The translations under genes were made by a program, and so were the position numbers. The notes beneath the pieces were generated by a model, which searched no databases, was not told where the DNA came from, and saw only the letters and a program-made list of their open reading frames with translations. Positions 8,527 to 15,685 of a stretch of 64,000 nucleotides of DNA are shown piece after piece; position 1 is the stretch's first letter; every line of letters starts with the position of its first letter. The stretch is from an uncultured Bacilli bacterium (GTDB taxonomy: Bacteria; Bacillota_I; Bacilli_A; RF39; UBA660): NCBI GenBank assembly GCA_944331895.1, contig CALVIX010000002.1:1-64000 (forward strand), in the 5' to 3' direction.

Positions 8527-10336
8527 TCATGGACCAGGTCCTAAAAACAACGTCCCTGTCAAAGTAAAGGACATAAAGGGGACCTCTTTAAAATTGTGGG
8601 GGCTTTTAAAACAGTATAAAATTTCATTATTGTTCGTCATTTTATTTGCCATTGGTTCGACTGTATTTACGATCATAGGACCGAAGATATTAGGAAATAT
8701 TACGACTGAAATATTTAATGGCCTTATGTTAAAGATCAGTGGAACCGGTGGAATCGACTTTGATAAAATCAATCAAATTATTCTCGTATTGGTTGCTCTT
8801 TATATCGTAAGTTTGTTCTTCTCGTTTATTCAAGGGTTTATCATGAGCAATGTCTCTGCTAAGATCTCTTATAATTTACGTAAAGATTTAATCGAAAAAA
8901 TCAACCATTTGCCAATGAAATTTTTCGATACGAAAACACATGGAGAGGTACTTTCTCGTATTACAAATGACGTCGATATGTTGACGCAAAGTTTGAATCA
9001 AAGTATCACATCGATTATTACAAGTATTGCAACTTTGATCGGAATCTTCACCATGATGGTATCGATCAATATTCCAATGGCAATCGTCGTCTTGTTAATC
9101 GTACCATTCTGCATGATCGTTTTAGGTATCGTTATGAAGAAGAGTCAGATTCACTTCTTGAATCAGCAAAAATTCTTAGGTGATATGAATGGTCACGTAG
9201 AGGAAATCTACGGTGGACACGATATCGTAAAAGCATTTAATGGAGAAGATAAAGCAAGTGTTCACTTTAACGAAATCAATCATGATCTATACGATTCAGC
9301 ATGGAAGAGTCAATTCTTATCTACGATGATGCATCCAATTATGCAATTTATCGGAAACTTAAGTTATGTCGTCGTATCGATCTTAGGTGGATACATGGTC
9401 ATCAAAGATAAGATCGCAGTAGGAGATATTCTATCTTTTACGCAGTATGCGAGAACATTCATGCAACAGATTAGTCAGTTGTCACAAATTATGAACATGG
9501 TACAACAAGCACTGGCCGCAAGTGAGAGAGTATTTGAGTTCTTAGACGAAAAAGAGGAAGTTGAAACAGCAACGAAACCACTTCCTGTAGATAAGATCAA
9601 AGGAAATATCGAGTTTAAGCATGTTCAATTCGGTTATAACGAAGATCGTATCATCATCAAAGACTTTAGTGCGAAGGTAAAACAAGGGGCGAAAGTCGCA
9701 ATCGTTGGACCTACTGGAGCTGGTAAGTCTACGATGATTAAGCTTTTGATGCGTTTTTACGATGTCAATAGTGGTGCAATTTTAGTAGATGGACACGATG
9801 TACGTGATTTCAAACGTCAAGATCTTCGTTCTATCTTTGGAATGGTATTGCAAGACACTTGGCTATTTAGTGGAACCGTTGCAGATAATATTCGCTACGG
9901 AAAATTAGATGCATCTTTAGATGAAGTAAGAGAAGCATGTAAAACAGCAAGTGTCGATCACTTTATCCGTACATTACCAGATGGATACGATATGATTATC
10001 AATGAAGAAGCAGACAACATCTCTGGTGGACAGAAGCAATTACTTACGATCGCTCGTGTGATTCTAGCAGATCCAAAAGTATTGATCTTGGACGAAGCGA
10101 CAAGTAGTGTTGATACGAGAACAGAGTTGTTGATCCAAGATGCGATGGATAAATTGATGGAAGGTAGAACAAGTTTCATCATCGCACACCGTCTATCGAC
10201 GATTAAAAATGCAGATCTCATTATCGTTATGAACGAAGGAGATATCGTCGAGACTGGAAACCACGAAGAATTGCTTGCGAAAGATGGATTCTATGCGAAG
10301 TTATATAATTCACAATTCGAAGAAGTGGAAGAATAA
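8519..10336 (+). CDS. ABC exporter half-transporter with canonical ATPase site
   Basis: A 605-residue partner of the preceding gene. It has six membrane helices in the first ~330 residues. The NBD has Walker A G-P-T-G-A-G-K-S-T (~397-405), signature I-S-G-G-Q-K-Q-L, an intact L-I-L-D-E-A-T-S-S-V-D with catalytic Glu, and an intact I-A-H-R-L-S-T H-loop. Together the pair would have one active and one degenerate ATP site. The substrate is not evident; control by TetR suggests drug, bile salt or peptide export. Confidence 0.95.
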   Translation: MNNHGPGPKNNVPVKVKDIKGTSLKLWGLLKQYKISLLFVILFAIGSTVFTIIGPKILGNITTEIFNGLMLKISGTGGIDFDKINQIILVLVALYIVSLFFSFIQGFIMSNVSAKISYNLRKDLIEKINHLPMKFFDTKTHGEVLSRITNDVDMLTQSLNQSITSIITSIATLIGIFTMMVSINIPMAIVVLLIVPFCMIVLGIVMKKSQIHFLNQQKFLGDMNGHVEEIYGGHDIVKAFNGEDKASVHFNEINHDLYDSAWKSQFLSTMMHPIMQFIGNLSYVVVSILGGYMVIKDKIAVGDILSFTQYARTFMQQISQLSQIMNMVQQALAASERVFEFLDEKEEVETATKPLPVDKIKGNIEFKHVQFGYNEDRIIIKDFSAKVKQGAKVAIVGPTGAGKSTMIKLLMRFYDVNSGAILVDGHDVRDFKRQDLRSIFGMVLQDTWLFSGTVADNIRYGKLDASLDEVREACKTASVDHFIRTLPDGYDMIINEEADNISGGQKQLLTIARVILADPKVLILDEATSSVDTRTELLIQDAMDKLMEGRTSFIIAHRLSTIKNADLIIVMNEGDIVETGNHEELLAKDGFYAKLYNSQFEEVEE

Positions 10337-10350
10337 TCCCACTTCTTTTT
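10321..10350 (+). terminator. Terminator overlapping the end of the exporter gene
   Basis: AGAAGTGG (10321-10328) pairs with CCACTTCT (10339-10346), followed by TTTTT. The stop codon lies in the loop. Confidence 0.75.
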
Positions 10351-10368
10351 GTTTAAATAGACATTTAC

Positions 10369-10397
10369 TTGACGTTGTGCAATTGACTTTATATGGT
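10369..10397 (+). promoter_or_regulatory. Possible promoter of an intergenic RNA
   Basis: TTGACG, 17 bp and TATGGT stand upstream of a gene-free stretch that ends in a terminator-like hairpin. Confidence 0.4.
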
Positions 10398-10399
10398 AA

Positions 10400-10553
10400 A
10401 GTAAAGAGAAGAAAAAAACGATGCTTGTCGAGAGTAAAAGTACTTAAAATATCAAGGAATATAATAGTTTATACGCCTTCCTAACAATCTGCACATCGCA
10501 CTGTGGATAAAAACGATCAAAGAAATATGAAGATTCATACTCCGTTTTTATTT
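10400..10553 (+). ncRNA. Candidate structured intergenic RNA, unidentified
   Basis: A ~150-nt gene-free stretch between two operons with nested complementarity. CGATGC (10419-10424) faces GCACATCG (10491-10498), and inside this AAGGAA (10454-10459) faces TTCCT (10478-10482). It ends with a hairpin of AAAAACG (10509-10515) and CGTTTTT (10543-10549), enclosing a perfect TATGA-AGAT-TCATA stem, then TATTT. With the upstream promoter-like sequence this looks like a small RNA gene with its own terminator. It could instead be a leader of murT, but murT has its own promoter after the hairpin. I cannot match it to a known RNA class. Confidence 0.4.
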
Positions 10554-10581
10554 GAAAAATAAGTCGATTTCGTTTTATAAT
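10552..10581 (+). promoter_or_regulatory. Promoter of the murT operon
   Basis: TTGAAA, 18 bp, TATAAT, ending 31 bases before the murT start. Confidence 0.6.
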
Positions 10582-10612
10582 ATTTTATAGTTAGTATGGA
10601 ATGGGTGATGGA

Positions 10613-11935
10613 ATGAAAGTACTTGTAATTATGTTTACTAAGATATTGCAAAGAATATTAAAATTATTTGGAAGAGGTAGTTCTCTGCCAGGGACGATTG
10701 CTCGTAAATTAAGCCCCAACATTTTAAACAAATTTAAACTCCCTAATATTACGATCTGCGTGACAGGGACGACTGGAAAGACATCGATTTCTGGAATTCT
10801 CTGTCAGATCTACGAACAGGCAGGATATACAGTTGGAAATAATTCAAAAGGATCGAATTTGGAAGATGGTGTCATTAGCTTACTTTTGGAAAATTCCACA
10901 GTTACAGGGAAAGTGAAAACAGATGTATTAGTTATCGAGCTTGATGAACGGTATGTGAAACGCGTATTTAAACATATGCAACCGGATTATTTTATTGTAA
11001 ACAACATATCACGTGATCAAATGGCGAGAAATGGTCATTTTGATATCGTATGGAATGACATTCACGAAAATATTACAGATTCTATCCATTTGATTTTGAA
11101 TGCCGATGATCCGCTCATCTACCGTATGGCTTTAGATCATCAGGGAAAGGTTTCCTACTATGGACTTAGAAGAACAAAGTATTCTCGCGATAAAGCAAAT
11201 GGTGCACTCGACTTGAGTTATTGTCCTATTTGTCATCACAAATTAATTTTCGATTATTTTCACTATGGAAATATCGGTGGGTATCATTGTCCAAACCATG
11301 ATTTTTCACGTCCTAATGTCGTTTATGAGAGCGTATTAAACGACGATGGCTCTTTCACGATCGATGGACAAGTCATTCAGACCGAGAATAATGCGCTATA
11401 TCAGATTTACAATTTATCTGCAGGATATGTAACCGCACTTGTATCAGGAGCGGTAGATAGAGAAAAGATTGCCTATGCATTAAATTATCTTAAATTAAAG
11501 ACAAAGCGACTCGATACATTTCAAATTGGAAAAGTAGAGGCAACTTTACTATTAAGTAAAAATGATACGCCGATTTCTTACAATCAATCGATCGATTATA
11601 TATGTAATCAAAAAGGAAAGAAGACGGTATTTTTAGGTTTTAATACCATCAGTATTATGTATAACATCAAAGATATCTCTTGGATGTATGATGTAAATTT
11701 TGAATTGTTACAGGACGAGAGCATCGAAAAAATCGTCTGCATGGGAAGTTTTGCTTACGATATCGGAGTTCGTTTGAAATATGCGAATATCGATATGGAA
11801 AAAGTAGTTTATTTTGAAGATTCCACGCCGATGCTTTCGATTATCGCAGAAAATACAATAGGACATGCATATCTCGTGTTCCCATTTGATATGGAACATC
11901 AGTTTCAAGCACTTATGAAAGAGAAGGTGAAATAA
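10613..11935 (+). CDS. murT: Lipid II isoglutaminyl synthase subunit MurT
   Basis: A 440-residue Mur-ligase-like enzyme. With GatD, MurT amidates the alpha-carboxyl of D-Glu in lipid II. A hydrophobic N-terminus is followed by the Mur ligase P-loop T-G-T-T-G-K-T (residues 51-57), the D-E-R-Y and N-N-I-S-R-D-Q motifs, and an inserted zinc-ribbon region (C-P-I-C at 204-207, C-P-N-H near 226-229). The fourth ligand is His where characterised MurT proteins have Cys. The C-terminal domain keeps D-I-S-W-M-Y-D, matching the conserved D-x-S-W-x-x-D motif that supplies the triad Asp to GatD. The start is the ATG at 613 after GGTGAT, not the in-frame ATG 12 bases earlier. It abuts gatD. Confidence 0.93.
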   Translation: MKVLVIMFTKILQRILKLFGRGSSLPGTIARKLSPNILNKFKLPNITICVTGTTGKTSISGILCQIYEQAGYTVGNNSKGSNLEDGVISLLLENSTVTGKVKTDVLVIELDERYVKRVFKHMQPDYFIVNNISRDQMARNGHFDIVWNDIHENITDSIHLILNADDPLIYRMALDHQGKVSYYGLRRTKYSRDKANGALDLSYCPICHHKLIFDYFHYGNIGGYHCPNHDFSRPNVVYESVLNDDGSFTIDGQVIQTENNALYQIYNLSAGYVTALVSGAVDREKIAYALNYLKLKTKRLDTFQIGKVEATLLLSKNDTPISYNQSIDYICNQKGKKTVFLGFNTISIMYNIKDISWMYDVNFELLQDESIEKIVCMGSFAYDIGVRLKYANIDMEKVVYFEDSTPMLSIIAENTIGHAYLVFPFDMEHQFQALMKEKVK

Positions 11936-12672
11936 TGGAATTTCATATCGCACATCTATATTACGATATTTTAAATTTGTATGGGGAACACGGAAACCTC
12001 AACGCATTAAAAAGGCAATTAGAAACACAAGGGATAGAACCTGTGATTCACTTTCTTTCCATCGATGATGAGATCGATATCTCTAAGTTTGATCTTATCT
12101 ATATCGGTGCCGGAACGGAGGAAAACGAAAAGTTTGTCTTAAGTCATTTGATGAAATATAAAAACGACATTTTATCGGCGATCGATAATGGTACATTTTT
12201 CTTGATTACGGGAAGTGCACTTAATTTCTTTGGTAAAAAATGGATTCAAAAAGATGATACAGAGTTGGAATGCCTTGGGGCATTTGGCTTTGAAGTGAAG
12301 GAAGAGCCGATGCGAATGATCGATGAGTGTTATTTTACGTGTGACTTTTTAAAAACACCAGTCATTGGGTTTCAAAATCAATGTACTGTAATGAAGAATA
12401 ACGATGCTACGATGTTTACTGTAAAGCGTGGGATTGGAATGTATCCGAATAGTCAAAGAGAAGGGGTACATAAGAATCATTTTTATGGAACTTATCTAAT
12501 TGGACCTGTGTTGGTGCGAAATCCAGAATTATTACAATATTTGGCAATGGAGATGATTCGAACAAAGTATCCAGATGTTGTATTTCAACCATTTGATTTA
12601 GAATTAGATTTGAAAGCACACGATCACTATATCGATCGATATTTTTCAAAGTTAAAAATAGAGGAGGAGTAG
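11935..12672 (+). CDS. gatD: GatD-like glutamine amidotransferase subunit lacking catalytic Cys and His
   Basis: A 245-residue class-I-GATase fold protein starting on the last base of murT. It aligns with GatD throughout: L-N-L-Y-G-E-H-G-N near residue 14, Y-I-G-A-G-T-E-E-N at ~56, F-G-K-K-W-I...T-E-L-E-C-L-G at ~99-114, and G-T-Y-L-x-G-P at 185-191. The nucleophile elbow, normally I-C-G-G-Y-Q, reads I-T-G-S-A-L with no Cys. The catalytic His in G-T-Y-L-H-G-P is Ile (residue 189). The substrate loop H-G-G-R-T is also not conserved. The reading frame is intact, so this is a maintained protein rather than a pseudogene. It may bind MurT without hydrolysing glutamine. Confidence 0.88.
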   Translation: MEFHIAHLYYDILNLYGEHGNLNALKRQLETQGIEPVIHFLSIDDEIDISKFDLIYIGAGTEENEKFVLSHLMKYKNDILSAIDNGTFFLITGSALNFFGKKWIQKDDTELECLGAFGFEVKEEPMRMIDECYFTCDFLKTPVIGFQNQCTVMKNNDATMFTVKRGIGMYPNSQREGVHKNHFYGTYLIGPVLVRNPELLQYLAMEMIRTKYPDVVFQPFDLELDLKAHDHYIDRYFSKLKIEEE

Positions 12673-12673
12673 A

Positions 12674-14053
12674 ATGAATACGATGATGATTGCACTTGCT
12701 TTTACAAGTGTCATGTTACTACTAGGAATGTTATTGCGTGCAAATGTTCCGCTATTTAGAAAAATGTTAGTTCCAACGAGCGTACTTGCGGGAATGATTG
12801 GTTTTATCTTATTAAATTTGAATTTAAAAATTTTTGATGGACTTTCATCTGATACGTTTACGACGATCGTCAACGAGTTATTTACATTGTCGTTTATCTC
12901 GATTGGACTTACAAGTGTCGGAAAAAGTTCGGAGAAAAAAGGGAAGACAGCAAAAGAAATTGCGAAAGGATCCCTTGGAATGGGAACGATTTGGTGTATC
13001 TTATATGCATTACAACCACTATTGGGAGCTCTCATTGTCATATTGATTGGATCTTTCTTTGGAATGAATCCAATTTACGGATTATTGATTCCATTTGGTT
13101 TTGCGCAAGGACCTGGACAAGCTGCAACGTTTGGAGGACTATTCGAGGAGTATGGATTTGAAAATGCTGCTATGGTCGGCCTATCATTTGCAGTCATCGG
13201 ATTTTTGATGGCTTTCTTCGTAGGAGTCATCTTGGTAAAACTCGCAATGAAACGTGGTATTATCAAAAATCAGAAAAGTGATATTACTGTGGAGAGAGGA
13301 TATTATAAAGAACCGAATGAAAATGAAGTCATGGGGTATGAAACGACACATAGTGGAAATATTGAAACACTCGCTTTTCATTTCTCTATTATGGGATTAT
13401 GTTATTTAATTGCGATCGGAATATCTAAATTATTTTCATATTTACCAAGTTTCTTAGGAAGTAGTATGAGTGGAATGATGTTCATGAATGGAATGATTGC
13501 TGCTTATTTGGTAAAGGCAATTATGAAGAAATTAAAGTTAGATGGAATGATCGAAAATACATTGCAAAGTAAAATTACAGGATTTTTAACAGACTTTGTC
13601 GTTGCATGTTCTTTCATGGCAGTACGTGTTGGAGTAATCGGTTCAGTAATCGTACCAATTCTCGTGGTTTCTGCCGTCGGTACAGTTGCGACTGTTGCGA
13701 TTTGTCTTTATTTTGGAAGTCGTATTGGTGGTAAAAATGATTTTGAAAGGACACTGGGGCTCTATGGAACAAGCACTGGAACGGTTCCATCTGGAATTGC
13801 CCTCGTACGTATGGTAAATCCAAAATTAACTGGTACGACAGCGATCGAACTTGGTATGATGAATATTACGATGATGTTATCTGCGCCAGTTTATCTTTTA
13901 ATTTTAGCTTGTGCATCTAAGACGGTATCTTTAACGATCACATTAGTTGGACTGTTCGTTCTTACAGTCGTATATATTGTTTTCATGAAAGTATTCCGCT
14001 GTTGGGGAAAACCAACATATCATTGGTTTGATAGAAAGAAGGAAGCAGAATGA
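12674..14053 (+). CDS. Sodium/glutamate symporter family (GltS-type) membrane protein
   Basis: A 459-residue polytopic membrane protein with about 12 helices. The pore-loop signature G-F-A-Q-G-P-G-Q-A-A near residue 140 and its second-half counterpart around G-L-Y-G-T-S-T-G-T-V-P-S-G (~360) are hallmarks of the GltS fold. GltS carriers import glutamate with sodium. It starts one base after gatD behind GAGGAGG and overlaps the next gene by 4 bp, so it belongs to the murT operon. Glutamate or glutamine transport would suit that context, but the substrate is an inference. Some GltS relatives transport other anions. Confidence 0.85.
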   Translation: MNTMMIALAFTSVMLLLGMLLRANVPLFRKMLVPTSVLAGMIGFILLNLNLKIFDGLSSDTFTTIVNELFTLSFISIGLTSVGKSSEKKGKTAKEIAKGSLGMGTIWCILYALQPLLGALIVILIGSFFGMNPIYGLLIPFGFAQGPGQAATFGGLFEEYGFENAAMVGLSFAVIGFLMAFFVGVILVKLAMKRGIIKNQKSDITVERGYYKEPNENEVMGYETTHSGNIETLAFHFSIMGLCYLIAIGISKLFSYLPSFLGSSMSGMMFMNGMIAAYLVKAIMKKLKLDGMIENTLQSKITGFLTDFVVACSFMAVRVGVIGSVIVPILVVSAVGTVATVAICLYFGSRIGGKNDFERTLGLYGTSTGTVPSGIALVRMVNPKLTGTTAIELGMMNITMMLSAPVYLLILACASKTVSLTITLVGLFVLTVVYIVFMKVFRCWGKPTYHWFDRKKEAE

Positions 14054-15636
14054 AAAAACTTTATTATGGTGGTACGATCATTACGATGGAAGAGCCGATG
14101 ACGGTAGAAGCAATCGTCACGGATTTCGATCGCATCGTTGCTCTTGGAGCCTTCGAAGAATTGAAAGCAGCATATCCAGAATCTGAATTCATAGATCTTG
14201 AGGGACTTACATTGATGCCAGCATTCATCGATCCACATAGCCATATTACGATGACGGCAAATATGATGATGGCAACGGATTTAACAGAGTGTTTATCTTT
14301 TGATGATATTGTTGCAACATTAAAAAAAGATTTAGAGAAAAAACATTTAGGAAAAGATGATGTTTTAATTGGATTTGGTTACGATCACAACGTGTTAAAA
14401 GAAGAAAAACATCCGACGAAAGATGTTCTAGATCAAGTTTCAAAAGAAGTGCCAATATTTATCACGCACGTCTCTGGACATATGGGATGTGGTTCTAGCA
14501 AAGTATTAGAACTTGCTCGCGTTACGGCAGATACGAAGGATCCTGAGGGAGGTAAATTTGGTAGAGTCGATGGTACGATGGAACCAGATGGATATTTTGA
14601 AGAGGGTGCGATGATGCAACTCTATCAAGCATTTGGAAGTCGTATGCAAGTAGATACGTTAAGTTTATTAAAAGAAGCAGAAAAGTTATACGCAAGTTAT
14701 GGAATTACGACTGTGCAAGATGGTGCTAGTACCAAAGAGACGATCGAACTTTTAAAAGCAGCGGGAAAACACGGAGTTTTATATCTCGATGTCGTCGCTT
14801 ATCCACTTTATAGCGCAGGTGCTGAAAGTATCATGAGAGAAAATGAAGACTATACGAAGTTTTATCATAATCATTTAAAGATAGGCGGATATAAGCTTAT
14901 TTTAGATGGTTCTCCGCAGGGAAAGTCAGCATGGATGACACAACCTTATGAAAATAGTGGAGATTATAAAGGATATCCATGGATGAAGGATGAAGATGTT
15001 CTTACATGTATTGAAAGTGCTATCGAAAACAAACGTCAAGTACTTGCACATTGTAATGGAGATGCCGCATCCGATCAGTACCTAAGATGCTATCAAAAAG
15101 CATTAGAAAAGAACGATGATCGAACGCTGAGACCTGTGATGATTCACTGTCAGACAGTTCGAAAAGATCAGTTGGAACAGATGAAAAACATTCATATGAT
15201 TCCATCCATCTTTATCGGACATACATACTTTTGGGGAGATGTTCACGTTAGAAACTTTGGTATCGATAGAGGAACTCATATTAGCCCAGCAGGTTCTGCC
15301 CTAAAGTTAGGATTACCAGTTAACTTTCATCAAGATACACCTGTTACGAAACCTAATATGATGCACTCTGTTTGGTGTGCTGTAAATCGTATTTCAAGAA
15401 GTGGTAAAGTGCTTGCAGAGGAAGAAAGAATTTCTGTATTGGATGCACTGAAAGCAGTAACGATCAATGCCGTATACGAATATTTCGAAGAAGGGGAAAA
15501 AGGAAGTTTAAAAGTAGGAAAGAAAGCAGATTTCGCACTTTTAGACCAAGATCCACTTATGATCGATCCTATGAAACTGAAAGATATCGTCGTAATGAAG
15601 ACGATCAAAGATGGAGAAGTTATCTACGAACGTTAA
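14050..15636 (+). CDS. YtcJ-like amidohydrolase
   Basis: A 528-residue metal-dependent hydrolase of the amidohydrolase superfamily. The N-terminal beta-sandwich strand is followed by the metal-binding H-S-H at residues 63-65 (F-I-D-P-H-S-H). Later metal and catalytic positions fall in V-L-A-H-C-N-G-D and P-V-M-I-H-C-Q, and the terminal Asp in F-H-Q-D-T-P. The C-terminal G-S-L-K-V-G-K-K-A-D-F-A-L-L-D is typical. YtcJ-type enzymes act on amide or imide bonds of small molecules; the substrate is unknown here. It overlaps the GltS gene by 4 bp and is the last gene of the operon. Confidence 0.88.
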   Translation: MKKLYYGGTIITMEEPMTVEAIVTDFDRIVALGAFEELKAAYPESEFIDLEGLTLMPAFIDPHSHITMTANMMMATDLTECLSFDDIVATLKKDLEKKHLGKDDVLIGFGYDHNVLKEEKHPTKDVLDQVSKEVPIFITHVSGHMGCGSSKVLELARVTADTKDPEGGKFGRVDGTMEPDGYFEEGAMMQLYQAFGSRMQVDTLSLLKEAEKLYASYGITTVQDGASTKETIELLKAAGKHGVLYLDVVAYPLYSAGAESIMRENEDYTKFYHNHLKIGGYKLILDGSPQGKSAWMTQPYENSGDYKGYPWMKDEDVLTCIESAIENKRQVLAHCNGDAASDQYLRCYQKALEKNDDRTLRPVMIHCQTVRKDQLEQMKNIHMIPSIFIGHTYFWGDVHVRNFGIDRGTHISPAGSALKLGLPVNFHQDTPVTKPNMMHSVWCAVNRISRSGKVLAEEERISVLDALKAVTINAVYEYFEEGEKGSLKVGKKADFALLDQDPLMIDPMKLKDIVVMKTIKDGEVIYER

Positions 15637-15657
15637 AAAGCTAGATAGCTTTTTTTC
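15635..15657 (+). terminator. Rho-independent terminator
   Basis: AAAAAGCT-AGAT-AGCTTTTT beginning at the stop codon, followed within five bases by the addB promoter. Confidence 0.85.
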
Positions 15658-15661
15658 TTTA

Positions 15662-15670
15662 TGATATAAT
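15662..15670 (+). promoter_or_regulatory. Extended -10 promoter of addBA
   Basis: TGA-TATAAT, 15 bases before the addB start. The upstream terminator T-run occupies the -35 region. Confidence 0.65.
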
Positions 15671-15685
15671 GAATTAGGTGGTAGG

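Noticed and set aside
10275-10484. A 69-codon open frame across the exporter terminator
   Set aside because: It overlaps the exporter gene and its terminator in another frame, has no RBS and an unlikely composition.
11935-12672. gatD as a pseudogene
   Set aside because: The frame is full length, has tight junctions with both neighbours and keeps fold motifs; only catalytic residues are changed.
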